Part shown: piece by piece, positions 22,142 to 30,818 of the stretch | Layout: each line of letters begins with the position of its first letter | Position numbering within the stretch: the first letter of the stretch is position 1 | Origin: Salinimicrobium sp. | GTDB lineage: Bacteria > Bacteroidota > Bacteroidia > Flavobacteriales > Flavobacteriaceae | Assembly: GCA_024635665.1 (NCBI GenBank) | Contig: JAGXIM010000155.1 | Location: 1-34,285, forward strand | Direction: 5' to 3' | DNA: 34,285 bases | The notes under the pieces: generated by a model | What the model was told of the DNA's origin: nothing | The model's database searches: none | Seen by the model: only the letters and a program-made list of their open reading frames with translations | Translations under genes and position numbers: made by a program

Positions 22142-24346
22142 ATGATGACGGAAGCCGCTTTAGAAAAAGAAAACAAGGAAATTGCCCAGCAGTACAAAAA
22201 ACTCCTACGCATAAGTTACCAAACCCTGAGCAACGATGATAAAAAATTGATTCGACAGGCTTTTGATATTGCTGTTGATACTCATAAAGGCCAGCGTAGA
22301 AAATCGGGCGAGGCTTATATTTTCCATCCAATTGCTGTTGCCAAAATCGTGGCTTCAGAAATTGGGCTGGACGCCACTTGTATTGCGGCCGCCTTGTTGC
22401 ACGATGTGGTCGAAGATACCGAATACACCCTGGAGGATATCGAAAATCAATTCGGAAAAACGGTTGCCAAGATCGTTGATGGCCTCACTAAAATATCCAG
22501 TCTTAAGAAGGACAAAGATGTTTCGCTGCAGGCGGAAAACTTCAGAAAAATGCTGCTAACCCTGAATGATGACGTGCGGGTGATCATCATCAAGATCGCA
22601 GACAGGCTGCACAATATGCAGACCATGGATTCGATGAGGTCTGACAAGCAGGAAAAAATAGCTTCAGAAACCCTGTACATTTATGCCCCGCTTGCTCATA
22701 GAATTGGGTTGTACAACATTAAAAACGAACTTGAAGACCTTGGTCTCAAATACACCGAACCTGATGTTTATAACGAGATCCTTCAGAAAATAAGGGAGAG
22801 CAAGGAGCAACAGGATCAGTATATAGGAGAGTTTACCGAAGTGATTAGGGATTCCCTGGACAAAGAAAATATTGACTACACGATCAAAGGACGGCCAAAA
22901 TCGATTTATTCGATCCACCGGAAAATGAAAAATCAGAATATAAGTTTTGATGAGGTGTATGATAAATTTGCCGTTCGAATCATTTACAGTACCAATCCTT
23001 CCAACGAAAAATTCCTGGCGTGGAAAATTTACTCAATTGTCACAGATCACTTTCGCCCCAACCCTACCCGTCTGCGGGACTGGATTTCTTCCCCAAAATC
23101 TACCGGTTATGAAGCCTTACACATCACGGTTATGGGACCAAAAGGACGCTGGGTGGAAGTACAGATACGCAGTGAGCGCATGAACGAAATTGCTGAAAAG
23201 GGCTATGCGGCGCATTATAGGTACAAAGAAGGAAACCACGAAGATGGACTCGAGGAATGGGTGAATAAACTACAGGAAGCCCTTGAAAACCCCGATATAA
23301 ATGCCGTTGATTTCGTGGAACAATTCAAGTTAAACCTGTACTCTAAAGAAATTTTCGTGTTTACCCCCCAGGGGGATCTAAAATCCTTGCCAAAAGGCGC
23401 CACCCCAATGGACTTCGCTTTCAGCATACATACTGAAGTTGGTTTAAAAACACGGGGGGCACGTGTAAACGGAAAACTGGTACCCTTGAGCACCGAATTA
23501 AACAGCGGCGACCAGGTGGAAATAATCACTTCAGAAAAAGCGAAACCGAACTCAAACTGGCTCGATTATGCCACAACGGCAAGGGCGCGTGCAAAAATAA
23601 AATCTTCTTTAAAAGAAGAAAAGAAATCGATTGCCGAAGAAGGAAAAGCAATACTTACACGCAAACTGAAAGCGCAGAAAATCGCTTTCAATGAAAAAAC
23701 CCTGAACGAATTGGTGGTGTTCTTTAAATTGAAGACCAGTCAGGATCTATTCTATCGTGTGGGGGTGGGGACCATTGACAACCCAAAATTGAAGGAATAT
23801 GCAGCTTCCCGAAGCAATGCCCTGGTTAGTTTCTTCAAAAGTAAGATTAGGAAGCCAAATGTATCTGAGGACCTGGAGAAAGACGAGATCACAGCCAAGT
23901 ATGACCAGCTGGTTTTTGGCAGGGCCGAGGAAGTTTTGGATTACAAACTGGCAAATTGCTGTAATCCAATCCCGGGGGACAGTGTCTTTGGATTTGTTAC
24001 CGTAAGTGAAGGAATAAAAGTACACAAAAAAGATTGTCCTAATTCAATCCAGCTACAGAGCAATTTCGCTTACAGGATCATTCAGGCGAAATGGAAAGAT
24101 TCGACACAGGAGGAATTCAAGGCGGTGATAAAGTTGACCGGGATCGATAATCTCGGTTTGGTAAATGACGTCACCAAAGAAATTTCCAACAACATGAATG
24201 TCAACATGAAAAATATCAATTTTGATAGCACAGACGGGGTATTCACCGGCCGCATCACAGTGATCGTCAAAAACAATACGATCCTCAAGAAGTTAATGGA
24301 ACACCTCAAAAAAATAAACGGGATAGATAAGGTAGCACGTGAATAA
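22142..24346 (+). CDS. Bifunctional (p)ppGpp synthetase/hydrolase, Rel/SpoT family
   Basis: This long RelA/SpoT homolog makes and degrades the alarmone (p)ppGpp. The HD hydrolase domain is intact: HPIAVAKIVA, then LLHDVVEDTEYT with His87-Asp88, so hydrolase activity is expected. The synthetase domain follows (about 235-360) with GRPKSIYSIHRKM, RLRDWISSPKSTGYEALH and VEVQIRSERMNEIAEKGYAAHY. The bifunctional-type RxKD position reads RLRD here. A TGS domain (about 390-455, VFTPQGDLKSLPKGATPMDF) and a C-terminal ACT domain (about 660-734) complete it. ATG at 22142 or 22145 are both possible; the total is about 734 residues. A fur-type gene begins 22 bases later. Confidence 0.96.
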   Translation: MMTEAALEKENKEIAQQYKKLLRISYQTLSNDDKKLIRQAFDIAVDTHKGQRRKSGEAYIFHPIAVAKIVASEIGLDATCIAAALLHDVVEDTEYTLEDIENQFGKTVAKIVDGLTKISSLKKDKDVSLQAENFRKMLLTLNDDVRVIIIKIADRLHNMQTMDSMRSDKQEKIASETLYIYAPLAHRIGLYNIKNELEDLGLKYTEPDVYNEILQKIRESKEQQDQYIGEFTEVIRDSLDKENIDYTIKGRPKSIYSIHRKMKNQNISFDEVYDKFAVRIIYSTNPSNEKFLAWKIYSIVTDHFRPNPTRLRDWISSPKSTGYEALHITVMGPKGRWVEVQIRSERMNEIAEKGYAAHYRYKEGNHEDGLEEWVNKLQEALENPDINAVDFVEQFKLNLYSKEIFVFTPQGDLKSLPKGATPMDFAFSIHTEVGLKTRGARVNGKLVPLSTELNSGDQVEIITSEKAKPNSNWLDYATTARARAKIKSSLKEEKKSIAEEGKAILTRKLKAQKIAFNEKTLNELVVFFKLKTSQDLFYRVGVGTIDNPKLKEYAASRSNALVSFFKSKIRKPNVSEDLEKDEITAKYDQLVFGRAEEVLDYKLANCCNPIPGDSVFGFVTVSEGIKVHKKDCPNSIQLQSNFAYRIIQAKWKDSTQEEFKAVIKLTGIDNLGLVNDVTKEISNNMNVNMKNINFDSTDGVFTGRITVIVKNNTILKKLMEHLKKINGIDKVARE

Positions 24347-24351
24347 TCTTA

Positions 24352-24359
24352 TACCTTTG
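24352..24359 (+). promoter_or_regulatory. -7 promoter box of the fur-type gene
   Basis: TACCTTTG matches TAnnTTTG exactly and lies nine bases ahead of the ATG at 24369, so the leader would be only a few bases. It suggests that the fur-type gene and purA can be transcribed independently of the rel/spoT gene. Confidence 0.45.
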
Positions 24360-24368
24360 TAAGCACAT

Positions 24369-24824
24369 ATGAGCAAAAAAATCGTCAATAAAAACGACCA
24401 GGCAGTTGTAAAAAATGTATTTACAAAATACCTGGAAGACAAAGGCCATAGAAAGACCCCTGAACGTTTTGCGATCCTTCAGGAGATCTATCACAGTGAA
24501 GACCATTTTGATATTGAATCGTTGTACATCAAAATGAAAAACAAAAAGTACCGGGTGAGCCGGGCTACTTTGTACAATACGATTGAACTTCTTCTTGAAT
24601 GCGGACTGGTGCGAAAGCATCAATTCGGAAACAATCAAGCTCAGTACGAGAAATCCTATTTTGACAGAAACCATGATCACATTATCCTTACCGATACAGG
24701 AGAGGTCATTGAATTTTGCGATCCCCGCATCCAGTCGATAAAACAGACAATTGAGGAGATCTTTGATATTGAAATCAGCAAACATTCGCTCTATTTTTAC
24801 GGAAACAAAAAAACAATCGAATAA
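24369..24824 (+). CDS. Fur-family metalloregulator
   Basis: This is a 151-residue Fur-superfamily DNA-binding regulator. The winged-helix domain (about 13-85) contains [16 protein letters not shown] and the recognition region [21 protein letters not shown]. The dimerisation and metal domain has the HDHIIL motif (102-107) and the EVIEFCDP segment (112-119). The two CxxC pairs that bind structural zinc in many Fur proteins are absent; only two cysteines (78 and 117) are present. It could sense iron, zinc, manganese or peroxide, and sequence alone does not decide. It lies between rel/spoT and purA, 12 bases upstream of purA, so the two are probably co-transcribed. Confidence 0.93.
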   Translation: MSKKIVNKNDQAVVKNVFTKYLEDKGHRKTPERFAILQEIYHSEDHFDIESLYIKMKNKKYRVSRATLYNTIELLLECGLVRKHQFGNNQAQYEKSYFDRNHDHIILTDTGEVIEFCDPRIQSIKQTIEEIFDIEISKHSLYFYGNKKTIE

Positions 24825-24836
24825 CTTTTAATATTT

Positions 24837-26108
24837 ATGGCAGTAGATTTACTTCTTGGATTACAATGGGGAGATGAAGGAAAAGGAAAGATTGTAGATG
24901 TCCTCACCTCAAAATACAATATTATCGCCCGTTTCCAGGGAGGTCCAAATGCAGGGCACACCCTCGAATTTGATGGAATAAAACACGTGTTGCATACCAT
25001 TCCTTCAGGTATCTTCCATCCCGAAGCCATTAACCTCGTGGGAAACGGAGTTGTAATAGACCCTGTGATCTTTAGCAGGGAAATGGACAACCTGTCCAAA
25101 TTTGATCTGGATTTTAAAAAGAAACTAAAAATCTCCAGGAAAGCCCATCTCATTTTGCCTACGCACCGCCTCCTGGATGCTGCCAGCGAAGCTGCAAAAG
25201 GAAAGGCAAAAATAGGTTCCACGCTCAAAGGAATTGGCCCCACTTATATGGACAAAACCGGACGGAATGGAATACGGGTTGGCGATCTAGAATTAAGTGA
25301 CTGGAAAACCAAATATCGCAATTTGGCCGATAAGCATGAAGCCATGATTGGGTTTTACAATGTGGATGTACAATACAATCTAAAAGAATTGGAAGCTGAA
25401 TTCTTCGAAGCCATAGGAGCGCTTAAGTCTTTGGAATTCATTGATAGCGAGGAATATTTGCACCAGGCACAAAAAGACAATAAATCAATACTTGCCGAAG
25501 GAGCCCAGGGTTCCCTCCTGGATATTGACTTTGGGACGTATCCATTTGTTACGTCTTCCAATACCACTGCCGCTGGTGCCTGTACAGGCTTGGGGGTTGC
25601 CCCCAATCAAATAGGAGAGGTTTTTGGGATTTTCAAAGCCTACACCACCAGGGTGGGCAGCGGCCCTTTCCCCACTGAACTTTTTGATAAGGATGGGGAA
25701 AAGATGGCCCACGTGGGACGGGAATTTGGCGCCACTACTGGTAGACCCAGAAGATGTGGCTGGTTGGACATGGTTGCTCTCAAATATGCTGTTCAGGTAA
25801 ATGGGGTTACCCAGTTAATTATGATGAAAGCCGATGTTTTGAGCGGCTTCAAAGAATTGAAAGTGTGTACCGCCTACAACTACCGCGGAAAGCAGGTGAC
25901 CCACTTCCCATTTAACGTTGAGCACGAAAATGTTACTCCTGTTTATACTGTCTTCAAAGGATGGGAACAGGATTTGACAAAACTCACGAAAGCTTCAGAA
26001 CTTCCTGAAGAACTCAACGATTATATCCAATTTATCGAAAAAGAGCTGGAAATTCCTATCAAAATCGTTTCTGTAGGGCCAGATAGGTTGCAGACAATCA
26101 ACCGCTAA
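24837..26108 (+). CDS. purA: Adenylosuccinate synthetase
   Basis: PurA joins IMP and aspartate with GTP hydrolysis to form adenylosuccinate, the first committed step to AMP. The N-terminal WGDEGKGK loop (11-18) and the NAGHT motif near 39-43 are the classic signatures. The segments GPTYMDKTGRNGIR and the C-terminal TTGRPRRCGWLD are also family-typical. The length of 423 residues is normal. The neighbouring rel/spoT gene is functionally relevant, because (p)ppGpp is a known inhibitor of adenylosuccinate synthetase in several bacteria. The gene starts 12 bases after the fur-type gene and ends in a hairpin terminator. Confidence 0.98.
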   Translation: MAVDLLLGLQWGDEGKGKIVDVLTSKYNIIARFQGGPNAGHTLEFDGIKHVLHTIPSGIFHPEAINLVGNGVVIDPVIFSREMDNLSKFDLDFKKKLKISRKAHLILPTHRLLDAASEAAKGKAKIGSTLKGIGPTYMDKTGRNGIRVGDLELSDWKTKYRNLADKHEAMIGFYNVDVQYNLKELEAEFFEAIGALKSLEFIDSEEYLHQAQKDNKSILAEGAQGSLLDIDFGTYPFVTSSNTTAAGACTGLGVAPNQIGEVFGIFKAYTTRVGSGPFPTELFDKDGEKMAHVGREFGATTGRPRRCGWLDMVALKYAVQVNGVTQLIMMKADVLSGFKELKVCTAYNYRGKQVTHFPFNVEHENVTPVYTVFKGWEQDLTKLTKASELPEELNDYIQFIEKELEIPIKIVSVGPDRLQTINR

Positions 26109-26126
26109 AAAAAATATAATTTACAG

Positions 26127-26158
26127 AAAAGGTGTTGAAAGATATTTCAGCACCTTTT
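26127..26158 (+). terminator. Intrinsic terminator after purA
   Basis: A 14-bp stem (26127-26140 with 26145-26158) with one G-T pair encloses a 4-base loop and ends in a T run. It lies 18 bases after the purA stop and closes the fur-purA unit. Confidence 0.88.
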
Positions 26159-26243
26159 TGTGTTTAATCAGGTTGCTGTATTCGAACCACTCTCTACTCT
26201 TTCAAAATTTTCAGGCTTTCAAAATAATTCGTTGAGAAAACCG

Positions 26244-26251
26244 TACTTTTG
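26244..26251 (+). promoter_or_regulatory. -7 promoter box of the OstA-like gene
   Basis: TACTTTTG matches TAnnTTTG exactly and lies 15 bases ahead of the proposed TTG start at 26267, leaving a leader of under ten bases. No TTG is found at the ideal -33 spacing. Confidence 0.45.
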
Positions 26252-26266
26252 GAGCAAATTTTTTCT

Positions 26267-28084
26267 TTGAAAAAGCTTCCATTTCTTGCAAGTTTGTTGT
26301 TTCTCCTGCTCGCGGGCTTCTCCTCTATTGCGCAAACCGTAAAAAAGATCGATTACGAGAGTGACAGGACCATCAAAAATGAGGAAAAATATCCGGGGGC
26401 CCTTATTTTGAGTAAAGTAGATGATCAGGTCCATTTCACACATCAGGGAATTGAAGTCTGGGCCGATCAGGCGATTCACTATTCTGAGGAAAATTTTTTT
26501 AAAGCTTACGGAAATGTGAGAATGGAACAGGGTGATACCATCACCATGACCAGTTCGTATGCCGAGTATAATGGCACTACACAATTCGCTTTTGCCAGTG
26601 GAAATGTCAACATGAGGAATCCGGAGACCAGCCTGCAAACCGACACCTTATTTTTCAACAGGATCAAACAGCAAGCTTTCTATCGCAGTGGCGGTACGGT
26701 ACGTGACTCGGCTAGTGTGCTAAAAAGCCGTGTTGGGCGATACTTTTTGGAGGACGATAAATATTCCTTTGCTTCCGAAGTCGTGATAACAAACCCAGAA
26801 TACGTATTGAAATCTGCCCAGCTGGATTTTTACTCCGATTCGGGCCATGCCTATATGTACGGCCCTTCCACAATCACCAGTGATGAATCCACCATCTATG
26901 CCGAAAGGGGGTTTTATGACACCCGGGGCGACACCGGCTATTTTATCAAGAACTCAAGAATAGATTACGAAAACCGCATTTTAGAGGGGGATAGTTTATA
27001 TTTCAACCGAAACACCAATTTTGCTTCTGCCACCAACAACATAAAAGTCACCGATACCGTCAATAAGAGTATCATTAGAGGACATTATGCTGAAGTTTTC
27101 AGGGAAAAAGATTCTGTTTTTATTACAAAGAAAGCGGTTGCGGTAGCACTTCAGGAAAGGGATTCGGTCTATATACACAGCGATACGCTCATGGTGACCG
27201 GGAAACCGGACAACCGAATTATACGCGGGTTTTATGATGTGCGGCTTTTTAAAAGCAATATGAGCGGGAAGAGCGACTCAATTCACGTTCAGCAAAGCAC
27301 TGGATTGACACAGATGTTGGGCAATCCGGTAATTTGGTCAGAAAACAATCAATTGACAGGCGACACCATCCACCTTAAGAACAATGTGAAGACAGAACAG
27401 CTCGACTCTTTACTCGTGTTCGAGAATGCCTTTATGATCCAGCGGGATTCTGTGGGTGGTTTCAACCAACTGAAGGGCAAGGAAATGTACGGCCAATTTA
27501 CCGATAACGAATTGCGCCAGGTGGACCTGGTCAAAAACACTGAAACTATTTACTACATGCGCAATGAAGCCCAGGACTTGATTGGCATTAGTAAAACTTT
27601 ATCCAGTTCCATCCAAATCCTATTCGAGGATCGGCAGATTGAAGAAATTTATTATTTCAATGATGTGGACGGAACCTTATATCCCGAAGAGGAATTACCG
27701 CCAAATGCACGGGAATTAAAAGGATTCAACTGGCGTGGGGAGGAAAGGCTGAACTCAGTGGAGGATCTTTTTGCCGGGGAACCACCTTATGAACTGGTAA
27801 AAATCCAGGGTATCCCTCTGCCCGATAAGGAGGAACAATTCTTTGAGGAACGCGTGGAGGACGATCTTCTCCTAAACGAAAAATCCCGTCTACGCCCCGA
27901 AGACCTTCAGAACAGGGCTCAGGACACCATTTCCCCAGAGCAAGCGGATGATACGGTACAAGAAATCCAAACTGTCCCACAACAAGACAGCCTGGTGCGG
28001 CCAAGGCAATTGATGGAAATCCGAGCCCGGGACAGCATTAATTCCCCCAGGCCTAAGAAATCGCCAGCGCCCGGGAAAACTTAA
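26267..28084 (+). CDS. OstA-like (LptA-fold) exported protein, TTG start
   Basis: This 605-residue exported protein has a clear signal peptide (MKKLPFLAS onward, ending SIAQ near residue 23). The mature part repeats short strands with the pattern of the OstA/LptA beta-jellyroll, for example VWADQAIHYSEENFFKAYG near 66-84 and further similar units to about residue 440. Such proteins bind lipopolysaccharide and form part of the periplasmic bridge that carries it to the outer membrane. The C-terminal 100 residues are acidic and proline-rich and probably disordered. No ATG gives the signal peptide; the TTG at 26267 does, with another TTG six codons upstream. It lies 13 bases ahead of an aminotransferase gene. 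Confidence 0.86.
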   Translation: MKKLPFLASLLFLLLAGFSSIAQTVKKIDYESDRTIKNEEKYPGALILSKVDDQVHFTHQGIEVWADQAIHYSEENFFKAYGNVRMEQGDTITMTSSYAEYNGTTQFAFASGNVNMRNPETSLQTDTLFFNRIKQQAFYRSGGTVRDSASVLKSRVGRYFLEDDKYSFASEVVITNPEYVLKSAQLDFYSDSGHAYMYGPSTITSDESTIYAERGFYDTRGDTGYFIKNSRIDYENRILEGDSLYFNRNTNFASATNNIKVTDTVNKSIIRGHYAEVFREKDSVFITKKAVAVALQERDSVYIHSDTLMVTGKPDNRIIRGFYDVRLFKSNMSGKSDSIHVQQSTGLTQMLGNPVIWSENNQLTGDTIHLKNNVKTEQLDSLLVFENAFMIQRDSVGGFNQLKGKEMYGQFTDNELRQVDLVKNTETIYYMRNEAQDLIGISKTLSSSIQILFEDRQIEEIYYFNDVDGTLYPEEELPPNARELKGFNWRGEERLNSVEDLFAGEPPYELVKIQGIPLPDKEEQFFEERVEDDLLLNEKSRLRPEDLQNRAQDTISPEQADDTVQEIQTVPQQDSLVRPRQLMEIRARDSINSPRPKKSPAPGKT

Positions 28085-28097
28085 AGGCAACAGCAAC

Positions 28098-29285
28098 TTG
28101 AAGAAAGACTTTTTTAAATACCAGGCGCAAACCTCGCCTTTCCCGTTGGCTATGGATGTTTCCCACGCCACCGGTTCCTATATTTATTCCACAGAAGGCA
28201 AAAAATACCTTGATTTTGTGGCAGGCGTTTCTGCCTGTAGTCTCGGTCACCGGCATCCAAAAGTAGTAAATGCGGTAAAAGAACAGTTGGACAAATACCT
28301 GCACGTGATGGTTTACGGGGAATACGCCCAGGGCCCAGCCGTAGAATTGTGCAAATTGCTCGCCGATCTTCTCCCTGCACCCCTGGAAAAAACATATCTC
28401 ACCAATTCTGGCACCGAGGCCATTGAAGGTTCCCTCAAACTTGCCCGTAGGTACACCGGCCGAACAGAATTGATCGCTGCCAAAAATGCTTATCATGGCA
28501 ATACGATGGGATCTTTGAGTTTGATGACCTATGAAGAACGGCAGAAACCTTTTCGGCCATTGATTGGGGATGTTTCTTTTATTGATTTTAATGAAACCAA
28601 AGACCTTCAGAAAATAACCGACAAAACGGCAGCTGTCATCCTGGAGACGATTCAAGGTGGCGCCGGGTTCATACTTCCGGAAAAGGATTACCTCAAAAAG
28701 ATCAAAAAAAGGTGCGAAGAAGTGGGAGCACTCCTAATTCTGGACGAGATCCAGCCCGGTTTCGGCCGTACCGGAAAATTGTTTGGGTTCCAACATTTTG
28801 ACATTGTACCCGATATTCTCGTGATGGGAAAAGGCATGGGTGGTGGTTTACCAATTGGGGCTTTCACAGCTTCTTCAGAAATCATGAATGTCTTGAGTGA
28901 CCGGCCCAAAATGGGACATATCACTACTTTTGGGGGAAACCCGGTTATTGCCGCCGCCGCACTGGCCACACTCAAGGAGATAACTCAAAGCAATCTTATG
29001 GCGGAAATTGCTGAAAAAGAAGCACTTTTCAGAAAACTTCTGGTACATCCACTAATCCGTGAAATTAGAGGGAAAGGACTGATGCTCGCACCTATTCTTG
29101 CTTCCGAGGAAATCGCCAACAAATTGGTGCTTCGGGCACAGGACAACGGCCTGATCCTCTTCTGGTTACTCTTTGAGAAAAAGGCGGTAAGGATTTCGCC
29201 GCCGCTCACAATTTCCAGCGAAGAAATAAAGGAAGGTTGCGGCATCGTTATTGCTATATTAGAAGATTTACAACAGACGGCTTAA
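28098..29285 (+). CDS. Class III (acetylornithine-type) aminotransferase, TTG start
   Basis: This is a 395-residue PLP-dependent aminotransferase of class III. The PLP site is clear: NSGTEAIEGSLKLAR (103-117), the Asp216 in ILDEIQPGFGRTG that contacts the pyridine ring, and the Schiff-base Lys245 in VMGKGMGGGLPIGAF. The group includes acetylornithine, ornithine and 4-aminobutyrate aminotransferases. With no arginine or other pathway genes nearby, the substrate cannot be fixed, so the general name aspartate aminotransferase family is safest. The start is TTG, since the conserved N-terminus has no ATG upstream. It follows the OstA-like gene by 13 bases and is probably co-transcribed with it. 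Confidence 0.92.
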   Translation: MKKDFFKYQAQTSPFPLAMDVSHATGSYIYSTEGKKYLDFVAGVSACSLGHRHPKVVNAVKEQLDKYLHVMVYGEYAQGPAVELCKLLADLLPAPLEKTYLTNSGTEAIEGSLKLARRYTGRTELIAAKNAYHGNTMGSLSLMTYEERQKPFRPLIGDVSFIDFNETKDLQKITDKTAAVILETIQGGAGFILPEKDYLKKIKKRCEEVGALLILDEIQPGFGRTGKLFGFQHFDIVPDILVMGKGMGGGLPIGAFTASSEIMNVLSDRPKMGHITTFGGNPVIAAAALATLKEITQSNLMAEIAEKEALFRKLLVHPLIREIRGKGLMLAPILASEEIANKLVLRAQDNGLILFWLLFEKKAVRISPPLTISSEEIKEGCGIVIAILEDLQQTA

Positions 29286-29355
29286 GCTGTTGATTACTTT
29301 GTTAACAACAAATCTATGATAGACTTTAGTCGCTATAGAACATTTATAACTTTAA

Positions 29356-29372
29356 TACTGACGAAATCAGTA
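29356..29372. other. Short inverted repeat upstream of the TPR gene
   Basis: TACTGA (29356-29361) and TCAGTA (29367-29372) form a 6-bp inverted repeat around five bases, ending 11 bases before the ATG at 29384. It could be an operator or a small hairpin in the leader. The rest of this 98-base gap also holds a 10-bp palindrome TTGTTAACAA at 29299-29308. Confidence 0.3.
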
Positions 29373-29383
29373 ACAATCTGCTT

Positions 29384-30784
29384 ATGCAATTAAGTCAAAA
29401 CGAAGAAAACAATTTCTCCCTTTCCCGTTTCGAATCCATGCTCAAGACCAATGATGTGTTGTTTTTTGATTCCAACGAGTTTGAAAATATCATTCACCAC
29501 TATTTAGAGAACGGCAAAATAGCTCTGGCTAAAAAAGCGGTCAAGCTTGGCCTTTCTCAACATCCAGGCTCTTCTAATCTCAAACTTTTCCAGGTAGAAA
29601 TACTTGTGTTTGAGGACAAATTGGATATAGCGGACGGTATTTTGGACGAAATTTACGATTTGGAGACTTCCAACGAAGAAATCTATATACAAAAGGCAAA
29701 CATTTTGTCGAAGAAGGACCAGCACCAGGAAGCGATAAAAATGCTTGAAATTGCATTGGATATTACTTTTGATGAAGCTGATGTTTATTCCCTGTTGGGA
29801 ATGGAATACCTTTTTCTTGAGGATTTTGAGAATGCAAAACAGAATTTCATGAAGTGCTTGGAAGCCGATCAGGAAGATTATTCGGCTTTGTACAATGTCA
29901 TGTATTGTTTCGACTTTTTGGAACAAAAACAAGGTGCGATCGAATATCTGAATTCTTTTCTCGACCGTAACCCTTATTGTGAAGTGGGCTGGCACCAGTT
30001 GGGAAAACAATACTTTGATCTTAAAAATTACAAAAAAGCACTTGCAGCTTTTGATTTTGCCATAATAAGCGATGATTATTTTATCGGTGCCTACCTTGAA
30101 AAAGGAAAGGTGCTTGAAAAAATGGGCAAGTATAACGAAGCCATTGAGAATTATAAGATTACAATGGATCTCGACGACCCTACTTCTTTTGCATACCTCC
30201 GAATTGGGAAGTGCTACGAGAAACTGGACCTCGACGAATTGGCCTTGAAAAATTACCGGCAAACCGTTCATGAAGATCCTTTATTGGACAAAGGCTGGAT
30301 CGCCATTACAGATTTCTTCTATAAAAAAGGAAATCACCGCAAAGCGCTTTACTATATCAACAAAGCCATTAATATTGATGGCGAAAATGTGCTGTACTGG
30401 AAACGCTACGCTCGCATCAACACTAAGCTACTCAACCTGGAAGAAGCCGAAAGGGGCTACAGAAGAAGTCTCGAATTGGGCAATTATGAGCTGGAAACCT
30501 GGATCAAAAGATGCGATATCCTGATTGACCTTGGCGAATATGAAGCTGCGATCCAAAACTTGCTGCAGGCAGTGGAGTTTTATCCAGAAACAGCCGAGAT
30601 TGAATACCGGCTTGCTGGGCTGCACTTCATGCTCCAGGAGGCAGAAAAAGGATATTTCCACCTGAACAACGGGTTGACGATGGACTATGAATATTACATC
30701 ATCATTGAGGAATTGTTCCCCTCTATTTTCGCCCGTAAATCGGTAAAAGATAAAATCAGGTTGCACCTTAAATCATGCAGTTAA
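29384..30784 (+). CDS. Cytosolic tetratricopeptide repeat protein
   Basis: This is a 466-residue protein made largely of TPR helical hairpins from about residue 30 to 440. Typical units include AYLEKGKVLEKMGKYNEAIENYK, seen around residues 230-250, and later repeats ending in DLGEYEAAIQNL near 380-392. There is no signal peptide or membrane segment, so it is expected in the cytosol as a scaffold or adaptor. No other domain is seen. It lies between the aminotransferase and the DUF368 pair with its own 98-base leader region. From memory, the order TPR protein, DUF368, aroE is shared by many Flavobacteriaceae, but the partner of this TPR protein is unknown to me. Confidence 0.9.
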   Translation: MQLSQNEENNFSLSRFESMLKTNDVLFFDSNEFENIIHHYLENGKIALAKKAVKLGLSQHPGSSNLKLFQVEILVFEDKLDIADGILDEIYDLETSNEEIYIQKANILSKKDQHQEAIKMLEIALDITFDEADVYSLLGMEYLFLEDFENAKQNFMKCLEADQEDYSALYNVMYCFDFLEQKQGAIEYLNSFLDRNPYCEVGWHQLGKQYFDLKNYKKALAAFDFAIISDDYFIGAYLEKGKVLEKMGKYNEAIENYKITMDLDDPTSFAYLRIGKCYEKLDLDELALKNYRQTVHEDPLLDKGWIAITDFFYKKGNHRKALYYINKAINIDGENVLYWKRYARINTKLLNLEEAERGYRRSLELGNYELETWIKRCDILIDLGEYEAAIQNLLQAVEFYPETAEIEYRLAGLHFMLQEAEKGYFHLNNGLTMDYEYYIIIEELFPSIFARKSVKDKIRLHLKSCS

Positions 30785-30789
30785 TTCTG

Positions 30790-30797
30790 TAACTTTG
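30790..30797 (+). promoter_or_regulatory. -7 promoter box of the DUF368 pair
   Basis: TAACTTTG matches TAnnTTTG exactly and ends 21 bases before the ATG at 30819. The nearest TTG upstream (30761-30763) is 26 bases away, longer than the usual 17-23. If used, it would transcribe both DUF368 genes and aroE. Confidence 0.4.
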
Positions 30798-30818
30798 CGC
30801 ACTTCTAAAAAAAAGATA

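Noticed and set aside
26170-26215. tRNA-like GGTTCGAATAC on the minus strand, considered as a tRNA fragment or attachment site
   Set aside because: The bases around it do not form a T-arm stem, no anticodon arm or acceptor stem is present, and no integrase is nearby.
28053-28655. 200-residue minus-strand open frame over the aminotransferase
   Set aside because: It is antisense to PLP-binding motifs of a class III aminotransferase, which are clearly coding on the plus strand.
29504-30271. 255-residue minus-strand open frame inside the TPR gene
   Set aside because: It is antisense to several well-formed TPR units; its hydrophobic look reflects the reverse complement of acidic codons.
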